NCBI GenBank assembly: GCA_033239125.1
Contig: BSWB01000004.1
Location: 125,001,235-125,065,234 of the forward strand
Source: Fagopyrum homotropicum
Lineage: Eukaryota > Streptophyta > Magnoliopsida > Caryophyllales > Polygonaceae
DNA length: 64,000 bases
Direction of reading: 5' to 3'
The notes beneath the pieces were generated by a model that searched no databases, was not told where the DNA came from, and saw only the letters and a program-made list of their open reading frames with translations. Numbering within the stretch: position 1 is the first letter of the stretch; each line of letters begins with the position of its first letter. The position numbers and the translations under genes are program-made. Below, in pieces: positions 1 to 10,659 of this stretch.

Positions 1-274
1 AGATAGTGCAAATCTAAACTAAGATGAGATGAGGAATAAAGAAGGTGCAAAACACAATATCTTTGGTTGATTTTGGGGTGATCAAACAAGGATCACAAAA
101 TATGCAAATCAAACAAGCAAACAAACACACGAATGCAAGATAAGAGATAAGAGGTAAGAGAAGTGGATTCTAGAGATCAAGATTTTCCGGTTATGGCATT
201 GGACTCAAGCTTCTAAAGATTCTAAGGATAAGGTTGCGGTGTTGGGAAAGGGTGTTTCTCTAATGGAAGCAATT

Positions 275-534
275 ACCGGGTAAGTCTCATGCTTCACTAA
301 TCCCGCACCAAAACTCCTATTATCGGGTAAGTCTCAAGGAGGTAAAGTTGGGAATTCTACACAAACCGGACACTACTTAAGGGGCAAACCTCTCCTTACC
401 GGGTAAGTCTCAGAAAAGGTAAGTCTCAAGCAACAATCCTAGCACACTCAATCCAATAGCGGCTTATGAGGCTCACTACTACCTAGAGTTCATCATCTTT
501 GGTATCTAAGATCGGAAATCACCGGGTAAGTCTC
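275..534 (-). repeat. Five-copy GAGACTTACCCGGT motif array in the LTR of A
   Basis: The plus strand reads ACCGGGTAAGTCTC, or a close variant, at 275-288, 323-335, 398-411, 417-427 and 521-534. On the element's sense strand this is GAGACTTACCCGGT. The same motif is dispersed in the LTRs of D, E and F and occurs once in G. The function is unknown. The antisense strand matches a plant 5' splice-site consensus (GGTAAGT). Confidence 0.7.
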
Positions 535-655
535 TTTCCTCACTTAGTTTGCTAGCATTAGGTCACCCTAAGCTATATTATGCTCAACAAACACTAGGAT
601 TTCAACAATCTAACATCCTAACATACAGATTCATCAATTAAAGAACAACAGAAGG

Positions 656-716
656 AAAAATCGGGTAGATCATAGCAAAAATCGGCCGATTTACTATGAA
701 GAATAGGTCGATTTTT
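656..716 (-). promoter_or_regulatory. LTR inverted-repeat module 2 of A
   Basis: Outer arms AAAAATCG (656-663) and CGATTTTT (709-716) are perfectly complementary. Between them lies a perfect 14-bp palindrome, AAATCGGCCGATTT (679-692), itself flanked by CATAG/CTATG (671-675, 694-698). In the transcript sense it lies about 500 bp downstream of the presumed TATA box, so in the 5' leader. Equivalent modules exist in every other Athila LTR here. Confidence 0.65.
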
Positions 717-1249
717 ATGTCTGAGTTAGGATTTGTGCATATGAATCATCCTAAACTAACATATAAGTCCATTCTATCATCACCCAAGCCATAACCATCA
801 ATCCATCACTCCAGAATCACAACAAACTAGCCAACAACATGCATTTCAAGATCTAAAATCATCATACAAGCATACATGGAATCCATAGCAAGAAGATGAA
901 GTAAGGAAATGAAAGCAATGAAACTTAGCTGGATTTGAGTTCAAAACAAGTCTTTCAACACACCAAATGTAGCTCCAAGTCAGATCTTACAACCTTCAAC
1001 AAGTTTCTTCACAAAAATCACTCAAATCTCACTACGAAGTTGAAATCTACACTAATCTCCCTCAAGAACACCCACAATGGGTGTCTTGAAGAGAGCTCCC
1101 AATTGGAAGAGTTTTTGGGAAGATGCTAGAGGATGTGGGAGAGGAGGAGAATTGAATCCCCAACAGCTTGCAGGCCCACTTATATTCTCCACCAAGAGCA
1201 AGGCCGGACAAGAGATCGTGGGACACGTGGCTTAACCTGTCAAAGGCCA

Positions 1250-1303
1250 AAAATCGACCCAGTAGGAAAAATCGGCCGATTTTCCTGGGTATAGGTCGAT
1301 TTT
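1250..1303 (-). promoter_or_regulatory. LTR inverted-repeat module 1 of A
   Basis: Outer arms AAAATCGACC (1250-1259) and GGTCGATTTT (1294-1303) pair over 10 bp. The interior holds a perfect 16-bp palindrome, AAAATCGGCCGATTTT (1268-1283), flanked by CCCAG and CTGGG. On the minus strand it lies about 60 bp upstream of the TATA-like ATATAAG, so in U3. A second copy at about 16591-16645 carries a few substitutions. Confidence 0.65.
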
Positions 1304-1631
1304 CTTCAACAGAAACTTGTTATGATCATCTAGCCATGAGTTGCTCCATTGCTTGCACCAACAAGGGTCCTTGTGTCCTTCATTGCTCCAATTATGTTCC
1401 TTCAAGGTCTCGGATATGTACCACCATGAGGCTTGACTCTCGAATGTATCGATTAATGCCCAAAAGATCCCCGAAATACCTATAAAACCGACAAAAGCTC
1501 GTGTAGACGTCTTTTCTTGAAATATGCACGAAATGAGTGTAAACGTCGTGAACTAATGTCAAACCGTGCATGAATAACGGGAAATACTATCTAAATGTAT
1601 GCCTATACTAACGTCATAAATCACGTTATCA

Positions 1632-3574
1632 AAATACCCCATACTTAAGATTTGCTCGTCCCCGAGCAAGATCCAACTATAGACTAAGAGATGACGTGAT
1701 TTATGCATGCAGAAAAAACAACAAAATTTTTTTGGAATTGTACTTCTAACATTGGATCACCTTCATAGTCATGTTTCATGGCAATGGACAAGCAATCATG
1801 CATCAAATGAATGAAGGCATGGAAAGACAATTATACTTAACTAGAAAGCATGCATGAGAGGTAAAAATGAAGAAGTCAAGATGATCATGAGTATGTACAA
1901 TCTAGATCACTACGTCTTACACACATGCATTTAGGTCACAAGGACTTAGGAAAGAAGAGGCTAAGAAACGTTGTGACTAGGTGGGAATTTTTAAGTCATG
2001 TGATGCTAATCCGGGAAAGGAACTAACTCCACAATTTCGTTTTTGTTCAACTTCCCAACAAGTGTATAATTTTCCCATCTTTTCTTTGTTTTCTTTTCTT
2101 TTTCACTCATTTTTAAGACAATGGCATTGGTGTACAAAAGCCGAAACCTTGGTGATTAGCCGTCCTCGGGCTTTTTTATTTTTCGAGGTGCATCCACACC
2201 GGGCACACATACCAAAGCTCGTTAGGATTATCGGTTTATTTGACTTTGGCAAGGCACAAACACCCGATTATGTGAATGGTGCCGAGCTACTTGTCATTTA
2301 AACCAACGTCCCCAAACCTATATTTTTGTCTACACTTTCACAACAAATTCAGCACTTCATTCACATCATTCTTTCATCAACAACTTCACCCCACACTTGT
2401 TTTTCACACACATCAACACGCTAGCATGCTCCTATTCCCGAATGGGTCAAAAGAGGTAAAAATTTTCGTCAATTGAGGTGCTCAAACAACATGATCAAGA
2501 TGAGAAGTTGAGAAAGATGAATTGCCTTAATCACTCCTAAATGATGTGCAAGAACTATCATGTAATTTCGACTTTCAATCCTCAATTCGATCAAGGCAAA
2601 CATTCATGATCACAAATCATTCATAGGATTCAAGATAAGTACTTCAAGTCCACATATGCATTCATCTATTAAACACATAAGGCCATCCATAGCTAATTCA
2701 CAAGACAATCTCATCATAAGGGTCATATCCAAGCTTAGAAGCACTAAAATTTTTTAAAATTTTCTGATTTTTTTGGATATTTTCGAAATATGTATGTACA
2801 ATGCAAGACATAATGAAACATGTGATAATGTTAAACTATCCTAGATGCTAATCATGCAAGTGATCATGAAAACCCCACCCCATACTTAGAAACACATTGT
2901 CCCCAATGTGCGAACTAAATAAAGAAGTGAAAGAGAGTCCTCACAATGTAAAATTGGTGATGCTTTGGTATTTTGGTTCACATCGAATGATGATGGTGGA
3001 TGATCGATCAAGGATGGTAGAGAGCTCTTGATGTTCATTAAGGTGTCGGAACCCGCACTTGGCACCGCAAGCCGTCCAAGTTTCACGTCCGCTCCACCCA
3101 TGCTTGATTGGAGATCATCACTTTCCTTTACAGAGGAAAATTCGGACCATCACCCAGGAAAATCGGCCGATTTTTATGAAGATCAGTCCGATTTTCCTGG
3201 GTGCTTTCTTCCTCATCCATGTGCTCGGATCTTGTACCTTCAGCAGTTCCATGAGGTTTTCACATGACCTCCAACATCTCATCACACATTACAATCAACA
3301 AGATCTAGCACCCAAAAACACAAAAGAAAAACAAAGCACACCAAAAACAAAAGCAAAAACGAAGACGAAAGAGAAAAGGGAAAGAGTTATTACCCTTGGG
3401 TTGCCTCCCAAGAAGCGCTTCTTTTAGGTCATTAGCTTGACCAAACTCCGAGGATGTGTCAATCCACCTCGAATACCATGGTTTGCTTGAGGAGTCCAAG
3501 CAACCATCGCTTTCCGGCATCCATGATGACAAGCAAGGGCCACTTGATGCCCAAATAAGCTTTAAGTTTTCTCT
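1632..3574 (-). other. 3' non-coding region of element A with polypurine tract
   Basis: No credible ORF is present; the short open frames here are not conserved between copies. On the minus strand the region ends in GTATGGGGTATTT next to the LTR, the plus-strand primer (PPT) seen at every Athila 3' LTR in the window. A tract at 2125-2325 is conserved with D, E and F and holds a small hairpin, CCTCG/CGAGG (2164-2168, 2184-2188). A 16-bp inverted repeat lies at 3151-3203. Confidence 0.7.
3151..3203 (-). promoter_or_regulatory. Internal inverted-repeat module of A
   Basis: CACCCAGGAAAATCGG (3151-3166) and CCGATTTTCCTGGGTG (3188-3203) are perfectly complementary over 16 bp with a 21-bp spacer. 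The arms share AGGAAAATCGG and CCTGGGT with LTR module 1 at 1258-1289. The internal and LTR modules of this family therefore use the same sequence. Confidence 0.65.
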
Positions 3575-4576
3575 TCACCGTGAGTAGTAGACTCCGTCAT
3601 CACCGCTCCCTTGATGATAGTATGGAGTTGCAACCATAGGTGCCACCCCATACTTAGACAATTGGTACTCCGCGGTCACGCCGGTGAGACGCTTGCCATC
3701 CTCATCCTCTATGATCCAAAGAAGACCGGTTCTTGGAAAGAATTCTTCATTGAGGTGCTTCATAACCATCATGGATCCATCATGCTTGCCTCCATCATTC
3801 AACATGGGATACTCCTTAGGAAAGGGACTCCAATCTTCGTGTGTACTCCGGGCAAGCAAGAAAGGATTGGAAGGAGTTGAAGTTAACTTAGGGCTCTCCC
3901 TCGTGAGCTCTTCAAGTGTGGTTCCGGGGTTGATGACAAGGATGTTCGGGGGTGAGAATACTTCATTGCACTCCTCTAAAGGTGAAGGAGGTGGAGGTAA
4001 GCCTTGAAGGATGGTAGGATCTCCTAGCATAAGAGCATGCCTAATCTCCTCAATATCCCTCCTCATTTGTTCTTCTCTCTCGATATTCAATCTTCTTGCA
4101 TCCTCCAGGGCCAAATCCCTTAGCCACAATTGCTCCCGAGCTTCATTCAACTCTTCCTCAAGGTCTCTATTGGTTATGGTTGAATTGGGCAATTCTTGGA
4201 TCTCCTCATGGTGAACCTCCTCTTGTTGATATACTTCCGCTTCAAGCACCATGTGGGCACTCGAAATGGAAGAAAGGTTGCTCTCTAGATCATCCATCTT
4301 CCTCAACATTTCTTCTAGCATTGATTCCACTCGGTCATTATGAGGTTGATGGTGAGGTTCTACATAAGGCAATGTAGTCATGTGAGCTTGATCATGGGAC
4401 TCATGATAAGCATTAAACTCCTCCCAATACTCAAACTCATCATGGAGAGGTCCTAGATCTTGGCTTTCTATCCACTCCTCATACTCCATGTTGTCAAGGT
4501 CGTCTTGGAAGTACAATCCATCCATGGCAAACATGAAAAGGCAAAGACAAAAACAACACAAGATCAAAAGTAACAA
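3575..4576 (-). CDS. 333-codon gag-derived ORF of non-autonomous element A
   Basis: A single uninterrupted ORF starts 51 bp after the primer site and is the only coding capacity of element A. The product is acidic and rich in Glu, with a hydrophobic N-terminus (about residues 1-16, MLLLILCC...) and predicted coiled-coil stretches (about residues 80-120 and 140-175). The segment around residues 82-130 (RVESMLEEMLRKMDDLESN ... EVYQQEEV) resembles the spacer that precedes protease in the intact Athila relatives here (DRLERMIEALAGKMSGMES ... SQMF in G). I infer a degenerate or repurposed gag C-terminal region. No zinc knuckle or enzyme motif is visible. The true start could be a later Met (residue 17 or 30), which would remove the hydrophobic N-terminus. 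An open frame of this length in an element with no pol suggests past selection, or a young copy. Confidence 0.6.
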   Translation of the reverse strand: MLLLILCCFCLCLFMFAMDGLYFQDDLDNMEYEEWIESQDLGPLHDEFEYWEEFNAYHESHDQAHMTTLPYVEPHHQPHNDRVESMLEEMLRKMDDLESNLSSISSAHMVLEAEVYQQEEVHHEEIQELPNSTITNRDLEEELNEAREQLWLRDLALEDARRLNIEREEQMRRDIEEIRHALMLGDPTILQGLPPPPSPLEECNEVFSPPNILVINPGTTLEELTRESPKLTSTPSNPFLLARSTHEDWSPFPKEYPMLNDGGKHDGSMMVMKHLNEEFFPRTGLLWIIEDEDGKRLTGVTAEYQLSKYGVAPMVATPYYHQGSGDDGVYYSR

Positions 4577-4627
4577 GAAAGATAAACACTAAAACGATCA
4601 AAAGCAAATGACTCAATCTAGACCTAG

Positions 4628-4645
4628 TCCCCGGCAACGGCGCCA
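4628..4645 (-). promoter_or_regulatory. Primer binding site of A (tRNA-Asp)
   Basis: The minus strand reads TGGCGCCGTTGCCGGGGA, the complement of the 3' end of plant tRNA-Asp and the usual Athila/Tat primer. It lies 6 bp inside the LTR end (AGCGTAACA, plus-strand 4652). Confidence 0.9.
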
Positions 4646-4651
4646 AAAGCT

Positions 4652-5225
4652 TGTTACGCTAGTATGTGTAGCACAAAAAGCTTTACATTTATAAACTCAA
4701 TATAATCTCCTAAACTACCTAGCGAAACCCGCAGTGTACGGATCGTTATGTAGGAAGGAAAGTATTCCGAGGTCGAACACAAGGACTGAGGCGAAATCAA
4801 GTCATTTAATGATCAAAGATAGTGCAAATCTAAACTAAGATGAGATGAGGAATAAAGAAGGTGCAAAACACAATATTTTTGGTTGATTTTGGGGTGATCA
4901 AACAAGGATCACAAAATATGCAAATCAAACAAGCAAACAAACACACGAATGCAAGATAAGAGATAAGAGGTAAGAGAAGTGGATTCTAGAGATCAAGATT
5001 TTCCGGTTATGGCATTGGACTCAAGCTTCTAAAGATTCTAAGGATAAGGTTGCGGTGTTGGGAAAGGGTGTTTCTCTAATGGAAGCAATTACCGGGTAAG
5101 TCTCATGCTTCACTAATCCCGCACCAAAACTCCTATTATCGGGTAAGTCTCAAGGAGGTAAAGTTGGGAATTCTACACAAACCGGACACTACTTAAGGGG
5201 CAAACCTCTCCTTACCGGGTAAGTC
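4652..5225 (-). repeat. 5' LTR of element A, part 1
   Basis: This begins TGTTACGC on the plus strand (LTR end AGCGTAACA on the minus strand). From 4816 it matches window position 1 onward almost base for base. It breaks at about 5225, at the equivalent of position 409, where chromovirus B starts. The LTR resumes at 16317 at the equivalent of position 972, so about 560 bp of LTR are missing. Confidence 0.9.
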
Positions 5226-6420
5226 CAGATTTGTGATACAGTGTGTGACCTGTTAGCAGGTCCAGATAGAGTATTTCCGATCTAGAGATAAGCCCCACCC
5301 ACTACCAGTGCAGTAGTAGAATTTGGGAGGACATCTCTATGGACTTTTTTATAGGATTGTGACCCAGTAGAAGATTTATGTTATCTGGATTGTTGGTATC
5401 AAATTAATGAAACCGGCACGTTTCATTTCTATTAGAAGGACGTGGCTAGTGAATGAATTGGCTGAGGAGTACACTAGACAGATAGTGAGACTCCATGGTA
5501 TACCGAGAACGATCATTTCTGATTGAGATGGATGTTTTTAGTTTGAGATTTTGGGCAGCAGATTCAGACTGCTTTGGGGACGAGTTTGTACCTCATTACT
5601 ACACTTCACCCCGTGACAGATTGTCAGTTAGAGAGGATCATATAGATCTTAAAGATCTATTATAAGTTGTAAGTCGAATGGGAAACGTGGATGGTTATAT
5701 TACCTTCCATTAATGAGTTTATTATATAACAATGAAGGACGTGCATCTTTCTGGGATGGCCCTATGAGGCAATATATATAGACATAGATGCCGTATATCC
5801 TTATGCTAGAAGTGATCTAGCAGTAGTAGTAGAAATAACACATGACCAGACTCAGGATTTTATAGTTCAAGTAACGATGATTAAAGGAAGAGTGTTGGCT
5901 CTACATAGTCGCCATATTGTGTGTGTAGACAAGAGGTGTTAACCTCTAAAGTTCAAGTGAGAGTTCATGTCCGGCTGGAGGTATCTCAGCTGTGAGACGT
6001 TTGTTGTGTATTATGGAAAGGGGAACTGAGTTTCCAATATGTCGGTTACTTGAGATCTTGATCAGTTTTGTGAAGGCAATATGATGTTTAGCTTTCACTC
6101 TGAAGTTGGTGGATGTTCACCCAGTGTTCATGTGTCTCAACTGAGGAAGTATATACCAGGTTGGAAACACTTTGTGAGTTATAATGATCTAGTGGTTAAG
6201 TTGAACCACATCGTTGTTGAGCATCTGATTACATTCTTGGAATAAGATATGAAACGCTTGCATTTGAAAGACATTCCCATATTGAGGATATTATGGTCGA
6301 GATGAAGACCTGAAGAGGCTATGTGAGAGACTGAGGATAGTGTCCTGAGGAACTATCTAGAGTATATGTTGGGACAGACCCATTTGTGGGAGCACGAGTA
6401 GATCTTAGTGTTATCTTGAT
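5226..6420 (+). pseudogene. Chromovirus integrase and chromodomain remnant (first copy)
   Basis: The start matches 12379 onward. Conceptual translation recovers an integrase zinc-binding region, then fragments such as SARFIPIRRTW, RQIVRLHGIPRTIISD (second catalytic Asp region), later HPVFHVSQLRKYIPG (C-terminal integrase) and KRLHLKDIPILRILW, which resembles the chromodomain lead-in of Tekay/Del. Stops interrupt every frame, many of them explicable as CGA or CAA changed to TGA or TAA. It cannot encode an active protein. Confidence 0.7.
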
Positions 6421-6528
6421 GAATGTTGTGCTTATGTGCTTATATGCCTTGATGTGTTATTCCATGCTAGTTGTGATGTGATTTATGATCTTAGTAGATC
6501 TTGATGTGCTAGCGTGATGTATGTTATA

Positions 6529-6935
6529 GCTGGAGATGATTACTTCCTCCACGCTAACCGAGTATGATTATATTTATAGTTGGAGATGGTTCTTTCCTTC
6601 ATGCTATTTGAGTGTGATTAGGATTCAGTTGGAGATGGTTCTTTCCTCCATGCTACCTTGATGGACATAGTTTTAGTGGAGATGTGATTCCTCCATACGA
6701 TATATATGATTATGGTTTGCTAGAGACGTATTTCCTCTATGCTTGTGATATGTTTGGGCTAGAGATGTGCTTCCTCTATGCCTTATGATGTGGTATAGCG
6801 AGAGACGTGATTCCTCTACGCCTTTGGGTAGCGTTATGGCCCTATTTCCTGGAGATGATGATTCCTCCATGTTTATACTTGAGGTTATAGATTGTTATAG
6901 GTTATGATCTTTTGAACGGAGATGTGATACCTCCG
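6529..6935 (+). repeat. Array of nine small stem-loops upstream of the chromovirus 3' LTR (copy 1)
   Basis: Units start near 6529, 6579, 6628, 6675, 6719, 6758, 6798, 6848 and 6915 and are about 40-67 bp apart. Each holds an inverted pair around a loop of about 8-10 nt. TGGAG/CTCCA occurs in most, TAGAG/CTCTA in two, and CGGAG/CTCCG in the last, so the stems vary in a compensated way. The array lies after the chromodomain and before the PPT. It is repeated at 13683-14089. Confidence 0.7.
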
Positions 6936-7031
6936 ATAGAAAGAGTGAGAGTTATAACTCGGCGTATGGGTCGGAGAGGATTTGGGAATTGTTCAAGTTT
7001 CGGGACGAAACTTTTTTTTAGGGGTGTGTGA

Positions 7032-9162
7032 TGTAATAGCTAGGATTTTCGAATTCTAATTAATGTTGATTAACTTAATCGTTGATAGTAATTGACATAT
7101 AACTTGCGAAGATTTCCCAAGTGATGAGTATGAGTCCCACCGTTATGTTCCTCGCGTAATTTTGGACGTTTTGGGAAATTTTTACTTTTTCCCCCGGGTA
7201 ATTATTTTTACCCTCCGGTATTATTTGGAGCATTTGGGAGCTCCAATTAATAAAAATGCAGTTGAGAGAAATGATCAGGACATCGGATATGTCTTAGATA
7301 TGAAATAACATGGAGAGGCAAAACGGTCAAAAGAGTCGCTATTTCGTTTCTTAACGGCTAAGAAAGACGGCTTAGGAATACACGTTTTCCGAGGCAGTTG
7401 TGTAATAATTATCCCTACAATATTCCAGATTTAATGTTCCAATCTCGAGAAGTTTGGAGAAAGAGGTTCGACCCGCCTTTGGATCGGTTAAAGGATAATT
7501 ATCGACTTTACTAAAGGATAATTATCGTCTTCACTATAAATAGCGGAAAATCCTTTATTAATTCATTTCCTTTCACGTTTTCTCGTAAAAGCTCTGATTT
7601 CTCTCAACCTTCAAACTCAGATCTACTCTCCGTTTCTAATCCGATTTCAATTCCGTTTGAGATTCTGGATTCCTCTCTTCATTCTCTTCATAACGGTACC
7701 GAGTTTCTGCATTTCCGAGTATATGGAGGGCTGGTCGAGCATATATGTCACCAGGACGGTTCCGTTGCCCAGATTCCGATGAATTTGATGTTGTCCATGC
7801 GTAGCCTGCGTCGTTGTGATTCCGAATCTTCTTTCAGATCGTCAATCGGGTTAGTAACGAATAAGTTATGAATTTATTCGTTTTCCGTACTACGATTTGG
7901 CCTAAATTGACTTTAGGTTTGTCAAATAGGACAATTAGAAATTCCATTATGGTCGTTATATTATTCTGGTGATTATGGGTTCTTGTTTGATGAAATCTGA
8001 TGACAGGGGGTTTAGAAATTGCCTGCGGGCAAAACGTTATTCTGGCGAAATCTAATTAATTAATTAAAGGTTAATTAATTAAATTAGGATTAAAATTGAG
8101 ATTGAGGAATGTTGATTAGATACTACCTTGAGATTTGAGGAATTGTGAGCTATGTTGAGATATTGAGGTTTAGTTGGTTGTGAGGCTCATAGATTGAGTA
8201 TGATCCTTATGGATCCTTTTGGGTCTAGGTGTGACCCTTTTGATGAATAGAGGTTGATATATCTCTTTATGCCTTTTTATAGGCCGTGTTGTCCCTCCAG
8301 TGTAGAGGTGATCGTGGTTGATTTTGTACGAGGTTGAGGTAAGTCCGTAGGACTTACTTAGCTACCATCCCTATATTGGGTGTTTGCATGAGTGGTGTGT
8401 GCTTTATATGTTTGTTATGATATCATGAGTTGTCGTTTTTATCGACCTATGTTCTATTGACTGCCCCACTGCGTGGCTGTGATAACCTTTCCCTTTCATC
8501 CCGCCGTGGAGTCTGGGAGGTTCTCTGATGTCGGGCCAGACTGGTTTACAGGAAGGACGCAATCCACTCCCATAGGGTACACGGATTGTGTAAGCGATAC
8601 TCGTACAGCTGGACATTGTACTCAGAGGCGGGGATGTATCGGTCCTCGTGTCACATACTTTCATCTATCTATATATATACGGTTTTTGAGTGAATGGTTA
8701 TTATATAAAGATAATAAATGGGTAAATGTGTGATAGCATGCTGATGTGTTTATCTTTCATGATTGTGCTTGTGCTTATGCATTACCTCATATATGTATGG
8801 TTAGCTAACGGTTTCATACCGTGTTGTAGATGTTTATAGGTTAGGCGCTACTGGGTGATCTGGCAGGGTGACAGGCCGAGGACTCTCGTACATTAGGTGG
8901 TTGGTTTGGGGTTGTTTATGTTTTCCCTCCTACGTGAGGATGATGTCTTGTTTTCCCTCCAATGTGAGGATGTCGTTTCATACTCGGCTATGTTGTCTTT
9001 ACCTTTATGTTATACTGTTTATGTCGTTTTATGTATTTGTTTTATATCTGTCAGTGCCATGTTGTAAGGTCCAGTGAACTTGTTGTCAGGCTAGGGTCAG
9101 GATCCATTGTGAGATCCTAACCCAATGTGACATCCCGAGTCCCGCGGAATCGGGGTGTTACA
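7032..9162 (+). repeat. Chromovirus B LTR, middle copy
   Basis: The LTR begins TGTAATAGC and ends GGGTGTTACA, giving TGTAA/TTACA terminal inverted repeats. It is preceded by a GGACGAAAC box and PPT and followed by a primer site. Its length of 2131 bp equals that of the copy at 14186-16316. About 18 base differences between the two were counted by eye. The start is uncertain by a few bases because the sequence is TGTGTGATGTAA. A TATA box lies at 7535-7542. No convincing ORF is present. Confidence 0.85.
7535..7542 (+). promoter_or_regulatory. TATA box of chromovirus LTR
   Basis: TATAAATA is flanked by a GC-containing context (CACTATAAATAGCGG), about 500 bp into the LTR. The same box is at 14689-14696 in the second LTR. 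It is the probable Pol II promoter that defines the U3/R boundary downstream. Confidence 0.6.
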
Positions 9163-9166
9163 GAGT

Positions 9167-9180
9167 TGGTATCAGAGCCC
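9167..9180 (+). promoter_or_regulatory. Primer binding site of chromovirus B (tRNA-iMet)
   Basis: TGGTATCAGAGCCC begins 4 bp after the LTR end. It complements the 3' end of initiator tRNA-Met. Confidence 0.9.
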
Positions 9181-9450
9181 AGGTTGACAACAATGACACT
9201 TGCTACCTGCAATGAGGTTTGATAGGTAAAATAAACAGAGCCCACATGGGATCTGACGTTTTCAAAGGTTTTGGTTTTAAGTGTGGTTTTGGGATAGAAT
9301 GTACGAGAAGTCGTCACCTCTGCCATGGATCTTTGCAGCGTAGATATGTATATATATCTGTGTGTACTATGGATTATGTGGATATATTATATACATATCG
9401 ATACCTATGTCATATATAACCTTATAATATTAGGTGCGTATATCCTACAG

Positions 9451-10270
9451 ATGACTCAGACTAGAGTAGTATCTGTAGTGGGATGAGGTAGGGGTACACC
9501 CCCTCTTCCTCCAGTGGTGATAAGTTAGGGACCAGTTTCCGCTGTTGTTTCGCCTATGACAGAGAACGAGTTTGAAGAGGCTGATCGTGTTTCCATGAGT
9601 AGATCCGAGTTTCAAGAATATATGTAACAAGTATATGAAGCGGTGATAGCGGGTAGATCCACACCGGATTTACCAACAATTGTGAGATCTACTGAAGCTT
9701 ATGGATCCGGAAAGAAGTAGTGGATTGAATCAGTTACTAGAGAAGCAAAGATGATGAATGGGGAACCAAGTCCAATATCAGGACAATCTAGTGATCCTTT
9801 GGCCATGAAGATGACTAGCAAGGAACTACAGTGTTTTAATTGCGTGGAAGTTGGGACACTGGCGAGCTGTGTGCCCAAAGGCGCCCATCATATGCTTTAC
9901 GTGTGGTAAAGCAGGGCATAGAGCGAAGTTTTGTCGACAGGGCAAGGCATTGCCTTTACAAGTTCCCTTCAAGAGTGAGATCATTCCAGGTGGACGATGA
10001 AGGTCGAGTTACCCTTCAATTGCACAGATTGCAAGAATGAGACAATTATGTTACAATTGTGGCTATCCAGATCATTTGCGTTCTGAGTGCCCTTTGGCAC
10101 CGATAGCTTGTTTCATCTGTGGTGAACTAGGCCATCTGGCCCCTTTTTGTCAGCAAGGTAGTGTTTCTTCCCACCAAGACCTTCCTCTTTCCGGTGTTGA
10201 AAGAGTGGAAGTGGAGGCTATAGTGAGGACCTCAGTGATACTTGAGGAGCATAGATCCGAGATCGAGTGA
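9451..10270 (+). pseudogene. Chromovirus gag pseudogene with zinc knuckles
   Basis: A Met at 9451 (MTQTRVVSV) opens the frame. TGA and TAA stops follow soon, mostly at former CGA or CAA codons. The C-terminal part keeps CCHC knuckles: QCFNC... and ICFTCGKAGHRAKFC near 9828-9940, then LCYNCGYPDHLRSEC and ACFICGELGHLAPFC in an open stretch at 10037-10270. The frame changes at least once between the knuckle groups. It is much shorter than a full gag, so the matrix/capsid region seems partly deleted. Confidence 0.7.
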
Positions 10271-10659
10271 TGATATGTAGTGGAGCTACGGGAGTTAGCT
10301 GTTACAAGTACCATTCTCGTTAATGGTTTACCTAGTGGAGTTTTGTTTGTTATGAGTGCTATGCACTTCTTGTCTTTCGATGCATGCGTTAATGGTTGAA
10401 TTTTGGTATATAGTAGAAGGTGGATTTTCCTTTATAGGATTACCTTTTTGGGTCTGAGATACCCGTGAGATGCATGTTTGTTCCCTTATTTCAGGGACTC
10501 GTGTATGGTTGCAGACTTCTTTGTCATGTCGTAGGTGCATGAGGAAGTCATTATGTGTATGGTTTGGATGAATAGATATCATGTGGTGTTAGCTTTTAAT
10601 AGTAAGACTATTATAGTCTTTACTGAGTTGAGTTAAATAGAGGTCTTCTGAGGTTAAGA

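Larger units (their letters stand above)
1..1631 (-). repeat. 3' LTR of element A (truncated by window edge)
   Basis: This is a direct repeat of 4816-5225 and 16317-16975. On the minus strand the LTR begins TGATAACGTGATTTATGACG at 1631, right after a polypurine tract. By comparison with the other copy (4652 on), about 164 bp of the LTR lie left of the window, giving a full length near 1.8 kb. The LTR carries five copies of a GAGACTTACCCGGT-type motif (275-534) and two inverted-repeat modules (656-716 and 1250-1303). A TATA-like ATATAAG on the minus strand lies near 1184-1192, between the two modules. Confidence 0.9.

Noticed and set aside
1981..2476. Two open frames in the 3' region of element A
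   Set aside because: They run in the sense opposite to the element, over the conserved non-coding tract, and the frames are not kept in D, E or F.
4628..4645. Sequence identical to the 3' end of a tRNA-Asp gene (also 19707-19724)
   Set aside because: Only the 18-bp acceptor/T-arm end is present, directly beside LTR ends. It is a primer binding site, not a tRNA gene.
6673..6870. Minus-strand open frame, repeated at 13827-14024
   Set aside because: It is the translation of the stem-loop array; identical copies reflect the recent duplication, not coding constraint.
8404..9077. Open frames inside the chromovirus LTR (8404-8664, 8473-8733, 8868-9077)
   Set aside because: They overlap on both strands, lie wholly in the LTR, and have no recognisable domain.
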